Assembly (NCBI RefSeq): GCF_033568475.1
Contig: NC_133121.1
Location: 128,124,375 to 128,188,374 of the forward strand
DNA from: Henckelia pumila
Lineage: Eukaryota > Streptophyta > Magnoliopsida > Lamiales > Gesneriaceae
Reading direction: 5' to 3'
DNA: 64,000 bases
The notes under the pieces were generated by a model that was not told the origin of the DNA, did no database searches, and was given only the letters and a program-made list of their open reading frames with translations. Position numbers and translations under genes: made by a program. Shown here piece after piece: positions 13,317 to 23,880 of this stretch; positions within the stretch are counted from its first letter, which is position 1; each line of letters starts with the position of its first letter.

Positions 13317-16177
13317 TGTAACACCCGATATTTTTAATTACGTAAATCCGCCTGCACAATTAGGATATTTAATTATTTAAATTTTAGATTTATGGGTTAA
13401 ATAATTATGTGAATTATTTGTGCATGATTTAATTTAATTTTTAAGCATTTAACCCATAATTAGTAAATTTTTATGATTTTTAGTATTTTAATTATTTGAT
13501 CGCGTAGACGGGACCGTGGACGGACGAGATGACAACTTTCTAGCCAAATTATTTTATGAGCCTTTTTAGAGCCCTAAAATATTATTTTGAGTTTTATTAT
13601 CTCAAAATTTTAAGTATTTAATTTTATATAATTTTAGGAGTCCTTTTTATCCAAAACTAGCCAAGATAATGACTTTTAATCACTTTTAAAAATTCCCTTA
13701 ATTTTAATTTCGGGATTTTTATTAATGTTTCAGATTTTTAAATATTTCTTTTAGAGTTTTGTGTTAAGTTATATTTTATCTATATATTTAATATCCTTAA
13801 TAATATATTAATTACCCTATTTTCTTAATATTAAAAACCCTAACCTAATCTACCCAAACCCATCGACCAAGCCATCAGCCGCCTCCCTCCATTCTCCATA
13901 TTCATCTTCTTCACCTAGCAATCCTTGAAGAACTCCATAGCTCATTTTTGAAGGTTCAAGTCGGTTGTCATCGCCCCCGTCGTCCCGGACTCGTCGCCTT
14001 CTCGTTTTCTCTACTACTTCGGTGAAAGGCATGATTTTTCCTTCTCTTTTCTTCTCCATATCAGTATATGCATGTGTGTATCGTGTATACATCAAACTTT
14101 TCCAAGATTTTTCCAGAAAATTTCGGTTTTGGACGTTGCACCTTGTTCTTGCATTATTTTGGTTTGCATACTCATGTTTTTAAGGAAGGGGCCGATCCAG
14201 GGCTGCTGGCCACGTCTAGGGTGATGTCTTAGGGTCCCTAGGATTGAATGGCTTGCCTGGTTCGAGCCATGCATGGCCAGGAGAGGAGCTGGTTCAGAAC
14301 ACATCCTAGGGTGCGCAGGTTGAGCGATGTTGGGAGATTGGGTCGTTCTCGGTCCATAAGGCGTGTTTTAGACTGATTCCAGTTGGGTTAGAACCACAAG
14401 ACATAGGGAAAGGTAATCCAAGTTGTGCTCCGGACAGTGGTGGTCGGATCTGGGCGGCCGAACGGTCGGAAGTCCGGCGTTGCGCGCAGGACGCAAGCAG
14501 ATTAAGGGATAGATGGTTTTGCTTCGTTCTCCTTCGTTAGGGATCGGTTTGGGCTGGTTTTTAGCTTGTTGGAAACGTCTTGAAGAGGGCTAGGGGTAGG
14601 TGGTGGTGCTCCGGCCAGGGGACGGCCGGAGCATGGCAGCAGCAGCCCCGGAAAGCTGCTGCTCGCGGCCGAGGAGAAGGATAAGAGAGGGGTTCGGGTT
14701 CTAGGGTTTCTAGCTGGTCCGGGTCGGGCTGTGGGTTCCGGGTCGGGTCAGTGGGTCATGGGTTATGTTAGTTGGGTCCGGGTCCGGGTTAAGTGCTTCG
14801 GGCTCGGGTATTTTTATTTTTAAGTTTTAAGTTTAATTAAGTATTTAATGGGCCTAATTAAATCCCAAATTTAATTGGGCTCCATTTAATTATTTTGAGT
14901 CAAATTTATTTATTTTAGGCTTAATTAATTTAATTAAGTGAGTCCAATAATTTTTATGGCTTTAGGGCCCGTGAAAATTATTGGGCCAGTCTTTGGGTTT
15001 TTGGGCCCATTGGGCCAGTTTAAGTTGTTATTGGGCTTAGTGTATTTTAATGGGCTTAAATTAATTTAATTGGACTTAGAATAATTTTATTGGGCTTAAG
15101 TATATTAATGGGCCAGTCTCAGTGTTAATGGGCCAGATTTAAGTAAATGGGCTTGAGTGTTAGGGCCAGCAGTCCAGTACGATCCATGAAAATTTGCATG
15201 TGTCCTGAATATATATTTAATTATTTTTATGCATTTAAGTTATTTTAATATTTATATGTTAGTAAGAAATTAAATTAAATATATATGAAGGACACACATT
15301 TTATTCAAGTACATGCATTCATGAAATAATATTTTATGCATGATTAAATGTTTAAGGTTGAGCAAGAAAATATTTTATGTTGGAAGTTGAAGTAGTGTGA
15401 CAATTTAAGGGGGATTCGTCCCCATATGATTGAAGGGCAGTTTACTGCCAATTTAAGAGGTGATTCGTCACCGGCCACGTACGTTGGTTTCCACGCTGAT
15501 CAGTATTTAATGTATGATTTAAGGTTACACTACGGATACAACCATGCTATGTTAGAAAATTAATTTGCTCAACAATGTTATGTATTATGTTATTTAAGTT
15601 TATTTAAGTTAAGTTATGTTATGTAATTTTGAAGCATGCTCATTCATGTATATGTATGTATTAGTATTTAATTGTTTTAAATTATTTTAAACACTTGTTA
15701 TGTTAGCATGTTGGGCCTCTAGGCTCACTACACTGGTATGATGCAGGTGAGTACGTTGAGGATGAGATTGTACCCACCGGAGGCGAGGATGTATGAGCAG
15801 ACATGCAGTGGCCCCGTGACCGTGATAGCTTCTGAGTCACCATGCATGTTGTTTTTGAATATTTTAGCATGATACATTTTTATTACTTTTAGAGGTTGAG
15901 AGTCTAGAATATTTTATTTAATATTTTCAGTGCATGCAAATTTTATTCATTTCATTTATGCAGTATTTTTAATAAATTGTTTGACTCAGATATTTATTTA
16001 GTTTATTTTAAAGAATGCATTTTTATTTAAGTATTTAATTATTTATTTATTTATTTTTAAATCTTTTTATTCTGTGTATATTTGTATGGGCATATATGTA
16101 CATATTTTATTTAGTAAGTATATATAAAAAAAAAAAAATTCCGCATATTTATTTATTATAGAGTTAGGGTCGTTTCA
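13317..16177 (+). mobile_element. Solo LTR of a Ty3/gypsy-like element
   Basis: A 2,861-base segment starting TGTAACACCC and ending GGGTCGTTTCA, flanked on both sides by the identical five bases CGCCT (13,312-13,316 and 16,178-16,182). No internal retroelement sequence is present, so it is a solo LTR left by LTR-LTR recombination. It interrupts the Athila-like LTR, which reads on directly across the target duplication. A segment near 15,710-15,830 resembles, in opposite orientation, the fragment at 16,830-16,950, showing the two are related families. Short open frames at 13,850-14,304 are non-coding. Confidence 0.9.
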
Positions 16178-16304
16178 CGCCTTCCTTCAATCTTCAGTAC
16201 GTCCAAACCTCAAAAAGTCTGAAAATATTCTATTTATATTGCCCCCAGAGTCCTTTTCATGTAAAACACCCGGAATTAAAAATTTCCAAATTACGCGAGA
16301 GCGC

Positions 16305-16482
16305 CCGAGTGGTAGAATTTGGCAGCTCGGGCGCTGGGTCCTCTGATATTTTCAGCTGCATTTTTTCGAGCACGCGCTCGAGCGGTAATAAATTACCGCT
16401 CGAGTGCACCCCTCTCTGACTCACTATTTTGCTTTTCAATATTGCGCTCGGGCGGTAGAATATTGCAGCCCGAGCGCACTAT
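16305..16482. repeat. GC-rich inverted repeats in the Athila-like LTR
   Basis: Several modules built from GAGCGC / CCCGAG words alternate with AT-rich spacers. The best is a perfect 28-base palindrome at 16,377-16,404 with 13-base arms CTCGAGCGGTAAT around AA; a weaker one lies at 16,445-16,480. A single weaker counterpart stands in the left flank near 9,281-9,301. Confidence 0.8.
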
Positions 16483-16672
16483 GCTTTCTGCCCAAAATCT
16501 GAAATGTTTCTTATTTTCCTGCCAAATCAACCACCAATCGAGAGGAGTGAACAAAATGCAAGGGAAAACACTAAATGCAAACAAGATTAGATTAAAACAA
16601 ACAAAATGACACGAAACGAATGCGAAACACATAAAAATCATGCAATAAAACGCGTGAAAAAGAATCCTATCA

Positions 16673-17297
16673 TCCATGCATACGCAAAACTCATGCATAC
16701 GCAAAATATTTCAAAAATCAATAAACTGTGAAAGAGAAAATATTAAACATGTGCGGAAATAACTGTTTTAAATCTCAAAACCACTAAACATAAACTGAGC
16801 ATCGGTCACGGGTGAGCTAGCTGCCTGGAAGCTCATACGTCCTCACCACCAATCGGGGCTACATGCTCAACAACAAACTCTTGTCCACCTGCACGATTTA
16901 AGTCTAATGAGCCTAGAGGCTCAACATGTTCTATCCAATGATAACAACGTGAAATCACATGCAAGCACACATCATATAAAATATCATGAATATACTTATA
17001 CATGCATAATCTTAAAAACATTATATAATGCTGCATCTTAAACATGATCATCATCATATCTCAAATCCAACATTAGCATCTAATAACACTTCCAAATCCA
17101 ACAAAATCGAGCCCAAAACTCAAAAATCTCACCAATATTTCCAGATATCCAAAAATAGTCAAACTCATTGACTAATTAACACGTGTATTTTATGAATACA
17201 CTCTATAACTCATTTGGCAGTAATAATTATTTTAACAGTTCAATAATTATTTAATTGTCAATTACTTCGATAATAATTTTTTTTTTTGGACGTTACA
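16673..17297 (-). mobile_element. Partial LTR of a gypsy-like element (fossil)
   Basis: On the minus strand it starts TGTAACGTCC at 17,297. The part at 16,830-16,950 reads as a diverged inverted copy of the promoter-distal part of the solo LTR (GAGCCTCTAGGCTCA, GTGCAGGTG, GAGGACGTATGAGC words). It interrupts the CACTA reading frame at 17,297/17,298 and is cut on its other side where the Athila-like LTR ends. Confidence 0.65.
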
Positions 17298-17882
17298 ACT
17301 CCCTTCCCAAATTTCCTTCTCCGTCGATTTTATCATATCATATAGAGCCCTGGCAATGATGTTAGGATCCTCCTCGATTACGTTGACGTTGGGATCCTCG
17401 ACGACATTGGCGTCAGGATCCTCGTTCACCACTGCCTCCTCATTAACATTTTGGTAATCATAAGAAGGTTGTTCGAATCCGAATTGGTATTCACTTTCAG
17501 AATATCTGTCTGGATCCATTGATGTCGCAAAGTTAGTTGGCAAAGCGTCTGTGGTCATACGCCGTCTACTTCGAGACGAAGATGGTGCATCCATATTAAC
17601 TCCTGGAAACGATGGACGGATGTAATCTTCCCCATGAAAGAACCAATTGTAGTAGTTAGGAACAAACTCATATCTGAACAAGTGTAACTTCATCGTGTAC
17701 TCGTCTAAGTAAGTTAGATTCTGACATTTATTTCGGTTGCATGGACACCTTATAGATCCGTCGGGTAAACATGTCGGATTACTTTTTGCAAAAGCAACAA
17801 ATACCTTCACCCCATTAATGAATTCATCAGGCAAAAATCCATTAACCATTCGCTGATCCATCCAACTTCGGTCGTAAGCCAT
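17298..17882 (-). pseudogene. CACTA transposase-associated domain protein, interrupted
   Basis: The frame opens with MAYDRSWMDQR and carries the plant transposase-associated domain found at the N-terminus of CACTA transposases: the Cys-rich segment IRCPCNRNKCQN, then LHLFRYEFVPNYYNWFFHGE. After about residue 110 comes an acidic low-complexity stretch with repeated DPNVNVIEEDPN-like units. The coding sequence runs into the LTR at 17,297 and ends in foreign sequence, so only the N-terminal domain (about 195 residues) survives. The start is chosen because the Met precedes the conserved DRSWM motif. Confidence 0.85.
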
Positions 17883-18596
17883 TCGGTCCTACAGTATAAT
17901 AATACTTAAATGTTCGTATCAAAACATATTCACAAACTTGAACGAAATTTATTTACTTAATTATCTATAAAAGCGCACTGACCAGTCACATGCACAAATT
18001 ATAAAAAATAATCTATAAGCAACCCAACACACCCAAACAAAAAATCTTTTACAAGTAATTATTAAAAACATTGTGAATGCAAAGAAAATAAAAATTATAA
18101 AATAAGTTGAATCGTATTCGAAATAGACAACAATAATATATTTGACCAAAAATATATAATTCAAACAAAATAATTCTTAGAACATTACACATAACAAAAC
18201 AAGTATACCACAATTAAAAAAACTGTTGTCGTATGCAAATTACGTACCTCTTCTTTTAGCTTTCGGAATTTGAGAAGCGAATAAGAGAAACTTCGATGGT
18301 GTAATGATTGATTATAAATATATGTAGATTATATTATGTATTTCTCTTGATTTGTGAAGTTAGCATTCCGCGAATGTATATTTATATCCAATTTTTCGCG
18401 ACGATTTTTGAAAAACCGTTGCAATATAAAAGATCATTTTCCTCACGTACAATAAATGAGACGTGTAGAAGAAAATTGCGACGGTTGTGCCTAACCGTCG
18501 TAATAGAGACGCTTAAATTTTAAAATGTTGTTATAATTTGCAACGGTTTATTTTAAACCGTCGCAACCGTTGCAAAATTTCGGGTTTTTTTTAGTG
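17298..18596 (-). mobile_element. CACTA (En/Spm) transposon, 5' part
   Basis: The minus strand begins CACTAAAAAAAACCCG at 18,596, a CACTA terminus, followed by subterminal repeats built on AACGGTT/CCGTCGC words (18,380-18,580). Next comes a leader and the start of a transposase-associated gene (17,882 leftward). The remainder is displaced by the LTR that begins at 17,297. The three bases outside the terminus are TTA, a possible target duplication whose partner is not in view. Confidence 0.8.
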
Positions 18597-18644
18597 TTAG
18601 TACGTATGGTACATCAGATGTATTTGGTTATAATTCGAAGTCTA

Positions 18645-18799
18645 TATAATATTTTATTTTACAAATTACAATTTAGGAGAGTTAACCTTGTCCAATTTAA
18701 AATAATATAAATTTACATTTTGTAGTGGGCACGATGGGTATAATATTTTATTTTACAAATTACAATTTAGGAGAGTTAACCATAGTGCCCACTACAAAT
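18645..18799. repeat. 43-base direct repeat and short TIR element
   Basis: The 43 bases at 18,645-18,687 recur exactly at 18,739-18,781 (a TATAATATTTTATTTTACAA-led unit). The second copy lies inside a small structure with inverted ends TTGTAGTGGGCAC ... GTGCCCACTACAA (18,718-18,799). It looks like a tiny MITE holding a copy of its own flank. Confidence 0.75.
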
Positions 18800-18852
18800 A
18801 CAAAAATGCAGGTGATCGGATCTATATATATATTGGACTTATATATTTTTTA

Positions 18853-18980
18853 AAGTGTCCACCTATCATGCCCACTAATGATGTGGCACTATTCTATTGG
18901 ACTTATAATTTATCACATTTTTATCACATCCAATAGAATAGTGTCACATCATTGGTGGGCATGATAGGTGGGCACTTGAA
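18853..18980. mobile_element. Foldback MITE
   Basis: Two arms of about 50 bases (18,853-18,901 and 18,930-18,980) are near-perfect inverted copies around a roughly 28-base loop. Arms include CACCTATCATGCCCAC and ACTATTCTATTGG. There is no coding content. Superfamily not assigned. Confidence 0.8.
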
Positions 18981-19007
18981 AAAAACTCTATATATATATA
19001 TCTTATC

Positions 19008-19133
19008 GAGTAGCTCGCGAGCTACTCAAACAGAAACAAATGAAGCTCGAGCTCGACTAGAATGAAGGATCGAGCTGCTCGAGCTCGATTTGACCGAGCT
19101 ACTCACGAGTAGCTTCATTTCCTTACACCCCTA
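19008..19133. mobile_element. hAT-like fragment with palindrome
   Basis: Contains a perfect 20-base palindrome GAGTAGCTCGCGAGCTACTC at 19,008-19,027, repeated GAGCTCGA words, and ends in TTACACCCCTA, a hAT-style terminus. Probably a deleted non-autonomous element. Confidence 0.5.
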
Positions 19134-20309
19134 CTCATACATGATACACCAACTGTGTAAAAAGTTATATTTCCATATTCATTCCCTTGATTAAAAATAA
19201 AAGAAATAAGATCCATAAAAAATGTTATTAATTATAATTATAATTATAATAGTTAAAAGATGTGAGATATTTAATGATTTGGGAGAAAAATTATGAAAAA
19301 TATAATCGTGTCACAACTATTTGTTTGTGCAGTTGATTTTTAATTTCGATCGTGTAGCTGTGTAAGTATTGAAACATTCGTAAAAAAACATAAAGCTAAA
19401 AAGATTTCAACTTTCAAGGGGAAAAGAAATGCCAAATACACAATTGGGCCCAGAAGCCCAACTAAGCAATAACAGTAAGAAATAGGTTTCAAGAAAAAAG
19501 TGCCGAATACATAATTGGGCTCGAAACTCCAATTTTCACCAATCTCTATTCACATAATTGGGCCCAAAGGCCCAATACATACATTCAAATTAATTCAGGC
19601 TGTGCTTGGATGAGTATATTTGGATTTGTGAGAGGATTTCAAATTAATGGATTTGAAAATCATTGATTTAAATCCTCCTTTTATTAAATTCCTTGCTTGG
19701 ATCAACATAAAATTTCAAAGTGAATTTTAAATTAATTCATTCCCTTGCTTGGATTAACGTAGAATTTCAAAGTAAATTTTAAATTCATTTATTAGAAATG
19801 TGTTGTTTGACTAAAAAATTTAAGAATTTCATATCGTAGAAAAGTATACTATATTATTCTTTATTTTTTTATATATATTGAAATTAAAACAAGTATTATT
19901 ATTTCAAAATAACCTTGTCCAATTTACAATAATATAAATTTACATTTTATTTATTTAAATTGTATTAAATACTAAATTTACGTATATAAAAATTTTTAAA
20001 AACTATTTTATATTTTTTCTCAAAAACAAATATATATCTTATTATAATTAAACTTCATAAGATAAAAAAATCATGTCCATCAAATACCTGAGTTTCAACA
20101 TAAAACAATCAAATTCGTTGACAATTTCTTTTTCATCATGCTAGTGACATAAGAAATATTTTTCGTTTTCGTATAATCATTCTATAATCAAATTAAAATT
20201 TTATTGATTTTTCATCTCCTATTGTAAATAAGATCATTGAAGAACACTCAAATGTTTTCATAAATTTATGTGGGCAGTGGAGGAAAACGTGTGTGTTTTC
20301 TTTTTTTTT

Positions 20310-20488
20310 TCACGAGTAAATCGGTTAATTTGGTAACCGACCAAATGAATCGATTTTAATTCGGTTCGATTTTCATCGGTTTTTATAATAATTTTGATCG
20401 GTTCGGTTCTTCTAAAAAAAATCGGATCGGTTCGATTATTGGAAATTCGGTTCGGTCGGTGACCGAACCGGCCGAATGCTCACCCCTA
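20310..20488. mobile_element. hAT-like terminal fragment inside the Harbinger element
   Basis: Dense CGGTT/ACCGA words ending in TCACCCCTA at 20,488, the same terminal style as the hAT at 8,850. No gene. Left boundary uncertain. Confidence 0.5.
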
Positions 20489-20730
20489 GTAACATACACC
20501 AATAAAAAAATTTATAATAACACATATCCAATATCCAACTCAAAATAAAATAGATTTAATGTATCCAACAACTAAATTCTTCGACGAGCTCGATATTCTT
20601 CATACATTTGCATAGCCAAAGTTTCTCGAAACATAGTTCATTCCCTTGTTGTTCGAACTGTCATTATTTGTTCTTTTTCATCACCCGAATCATTTTCCGT
20701 CACAACCATTTGTCCTAATTCTCGATCCAC

Positions 20731-21890
20731 TTAATCTAATAATGGATCCTCCGGCATCTCATCGCGGATAAAGTTATGTAAAATGCAACAAACATTGATG
20801 ATTCTAATTTGTGTTTTTAGATCATAAAAGCAAGCAGTGCGCAAAATTGCCCATCTTTTTTTAAGCAAACCAAAACTCTTTTCAATTGCATTTCGTGTAG
20901 AAGAGTGTCGAAAATTGAACAATTCTTTATAATTTCTTGGGGTGTTTCCTCTCCAGTCGTTGAGATGATAACGAGTTGCTCTGAAAGTTGCAAGAAAACC
21001 AAGACCATTTGTATATCCAGCATCAACAAGATAATACTCATCTAAACACAATTTACAAAAATATGAAGTTAGAGATTGCAAACCTTTATTTTAAAAAAAT
21101 AAAAAATAAAAACTTAAATCTACTCAAGCATTTTTAACTTACTAATGTTAACTTTTAAGCCATTATTATGTCTACTCATTGCATCACGTAGTACTCGAGC
21201 ATCTGAAGCGGATCCCTCCCATCCAGGTAGCACATGGAAATTTCAAGTTAGCATCACATGCTCCTAAGACGTTAGTACACAAATCACCTTTTCTACTCCT
21301 ATATAGACTCCGATCTTGAGCGGGAACTGTGAGTTTAATAAATGTTCCATCTAAAGCTCCCACTGCATTCTAGAGTTCTCATTAATCAGTTCAAAGAAAG
21401 ATGAAAAAATACATAAAATATTTAAAATTATTTTGAAATTTACCGGGAACCATTTCCACTTGTCAAGATCTCTTTCGTGACGTATTCCACTTGATTGTTG
21501 CTTAATATAAAGCTTTCCTATTTTCAAGACCGCCCGCAAAACTATATGAAATTGTCTGCTAACAGTTTCTTTAGAGCGTCCAAATACGGCTTTAATAGTA
21601 TTATGTTTTTGATCATGTCCTATAATATACAAAAAGTATGCCACAATTTCTTCTAATGTTACATTTTTTGTAACATTTAAATCTCCTTCACAACGCAATA
21701 TATGACACAACCTATTAAATACTCTAATGTTTATACGCAACTGGCTCATACAAGTAGGTTCATGACTTAAACATTTCATCCAAATTGACTTTTGATAAGC
21801 CCTTATATGATAATCACTCGTTAACACATCTTTGATCATATATCTTTGACGATGCCAAGTTCCAATAATTCCAATAAGAACATTTACCAA
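20731..21890 (-). pseudogene. PIF/Harbinger transposase (HARBI1/ALP1-like DDE_Tnp_4), frameshifted
   Basis: Begins with an N-terminal helix-turn-helix-like region (LEEIVAYFLYIIGHDQKHN, GRSKETVSRQFH), then [15 protein letters not shown] with the first catalytic Asp. Next is the [15 protein letters not shown] block with the second Asp, then an intron of about 120 bases, then YYLVDAGYTNG and the NAIEKSFGLLKKRW block with the catalytic Glu. The C-terminus is the usual CCILHNFIR. A one-base frame change near 21,237, between NLKF and VLPGW, breaks the frame. Length and motif order match the family; catalytic residues are otherwise kept. Domesticated relatives such as ALP1 exist, but the frameshift and terminal repeats point to a dead transposon copy. 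Confidence 0.85.
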
Positions 21891-22196
21891 TAAAATAATT
21901 ATTTATGTCCCTTCGTCGTTCTTTTCAAATTCATATCGTGAACGTTTTCTTCCCGCGTATATATCTTTTTCAACAATATCCATTGAACCTAAATTTAAAA
22001 TACAATATAAACGATGATAATCAAATAAAATAGATTTTATGTATAAACATAATACAAGAGCAAAACCCAAGAGAGTAAATTCAAGCAGAATGTCATATAA
22101 TGCCTCTTTAAACTACAGGAGACTACCATGGATATATAACATAATAGGATGGCATTTGTGACTTTTGATTATGGTAGGTTGCATCGAGCTGCCGAA

Positions 22197-22894
22197 GGAA
22201 TGTGCAAACAATCTCAACCAATTAAATTCACACACAAAAAAAAACAGGCAAGTATAAGCACCTCCTAGGACGTAAACAATTCAATTACATTGAGTATTCA
22301 TTTAATACAGATTTAAGAAAAATAAATATACCCACAGCACTAAAAGTTTAGGATTTTTGGATATAGAATTTTTTTTTTTTGAATTTTGGTTTGTGTTATA
22401 TTATTAGTGAGCTTTGTAAACAATTCAATTACATTGAGTATTCATTTAATACATATTTAACCAAAATAAATATACCCACAGAACATAGTGCACTGCAAGC
22501 TGCAAGAATTACCTAAAATACACAGTGAGTGGAAAGAAAAAAAGTCACGGACAGGTGTTTGATTTGCATCCATAACCAAATGAATCTTCAATAGCAAAAT
22601 TTGAAGCCTACGTCAAAACCAAGCACATGGCTTTGGGCCCTTTTAAAATCTTGGTTTGTACAGATCTTCAGTTTTTCTTCTTTTCTTTTTTTTTTTCCAA
22701 ATTAAATCACATGAGAAAACAAGCACCAAAGCTTGAATGCATAGGGGAACTCACCTGAGAAATATTTTACATATGCATGCATGCCACCACCAAGCCAGAA
22801 GCACTTGATATTATACATTTATAAGGAATGTGCAAACAATCTCAACCAATTAAATTCACACACAAAAAAAAAAAAAAAACAGGCAAGTATAAGC
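22197..22894. repeat. Two pairs of direct repeats
   Basis: A unit of about 63 bases starting GGAATGTGCAAACAATCTCA occurs at 22,197-22,259 and 22,825-22,894, the copies differing mainly in an A-run. A second unit starting GTAAACAATTCAATTACA occurs at 22,272-22,337 and 22,416-22,481 with a few differences. Both pairs lie inside the Harbinger element and suggest internal duplication. Confidence 0.85.
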
Positions 22895-23880
22895 GTTGAA
22901 CACTTTTCTCGACTTTTCTACTGGGAACAACTTATATAAACAGGTTACTTCATCCTACTTCACATCCAATATCTAGTGACCCGATACTGATTCAAAGAGC
23001 AATTGACAAACGATTATATGATAAGAAGAACTTGGGAATTGCAAAAAAGCCACCTTCATTCTCAAAAAAAAAAAAAAGCCACCTCCTGGCCAATGTAACC
23101 GAGAGAATGACTTGGATTGCTGTAAGCAGGGGAAGTTTTATACCACATACATATGTTTTCCCCCGGTGACTGGAAGCACCAAACCAGTACTGACACTCAA
23201 CAGTTTTCAGAAAGGTGGAGATGGTGGTGGACCATCGGAAAATAAAGAAAGATAATCATCGGGGATCACAACACACATTAACAAATACAAAGAAATCAGC
23301 TCAAATCACACATACCGCCTGAATTCAAACAAATTTACCAGAAAACTACCGCAAGAAAGGAAAGATTGCGCACCTAAATGTAATCGAGATCACATTTCAG
23401 GGTGTTCCTGGAAAAATCGGCAGACACATCTGCAAAACAATATAGCGTTGCTGTCATGCAATCTCCCCAATCTGAAACCTTTTTTTCCCAAGGTAAAAAC
23501 ATGAATTAACTTCAAAATACAGGATCACGAATGCAAAATCGTGCAGACGATCATATAAACGTACATGAGGTGCTGAGATTGCTTCAGGAAATCCACATCC
23601 CGGGAATCGATTAGGGTTTTGGCTTGAAGAAAACATGAAGAATGCAAAATCGTGCACGATCCACACCGTAGCGAAGAAAAAACTCGAAGAAAGCAACGCC
23701 GAGAAAAATTTAAAATTAGCTGCTGTGGCTATGGATTTAAATCCCTTGAAAAATAGGGTAAAAATTGACTGCCCAAATCAATAGACTTGCAATCTCAAAT
23801 CTGTGCCAAACAGTTGGAGTGGATTTGGGCCGTGGATTTGAAATCCAAATCAGCCCAAATCCACTCATCCAAGCAGCAAA

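Larger units (their letters stand above)
8851..16672 (-). mobile_element. Athila-like Ty3/gypsy retroelement fossil (composite, interrupted)
   Basis: LTR-like flanks (8,851-9,601 and 12,441-16,672) enclose a short internal region with gag and protease parts typical of Athila. A tRNA-Asp-type primer-binding site fixes the minus orientation. The element is broken in several places and most of pol is absent. The left flank starts abruptly at a hAT terminus and the right flank is split by a solo LTR. The two flanks are alignable but far apart by eye, so they are either very old or come from two related insertions that recombined. Confidence 0.8.
12441..16672 (-). mobile_element. Athila-like LTR (right flank), split by a solo LTR
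   Basis: Starts TGATCGAGC beside the primer-binding site and ends CCTATCA, giving TG...CA ends on the element strand. Removing the inserted solo LTR and one target duplication leaves about 1.37 kb of LTR. Its outer part carries CGAGCGC-type inverted repeats. Confidence 0.7.
19599..23880 (-). mobile_element. PIF/Harbinger DNA transposon
   Basis: Left end (GCTGTGCTTGGATGAG and a TTGGATTTG-rich zone) and right end (complement GCTGCTTGGATGAGTGGATT, near 23,850-23,880) are inverted relatives, about 4.3 kb apart. Between them, on the minus strand, is a PIF/Harbinger transposase. The exact target duplication is not clear (TTA/TAA-rich flanks). The companion Myb-like gene usual for the family was not found. 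A hAT-like fragment (about 20,310-20,488) and long direct repeats (22.2-22.9 kb) lie inside. Confidence 0.65.

Noticed and set aside
13850-14304. Open frames in both directions within the solo LTR
   Set aside because: They lie wholly inside an LTR with clean ends and target duplication; GC-richer LTR sequence stays open by chance.
16319-16704. Open frames over the GAGCGC palindromes
   Set aside because: Mirror frames on both strands generated by inverted repeats in the Athila-like LTR.
20731-21890. A domesticated ALP1/HARBI1-type host gene
   Set aside because: A frame change near 21,237 and inverted element ends around it fit a dead transposon better than a host gene.
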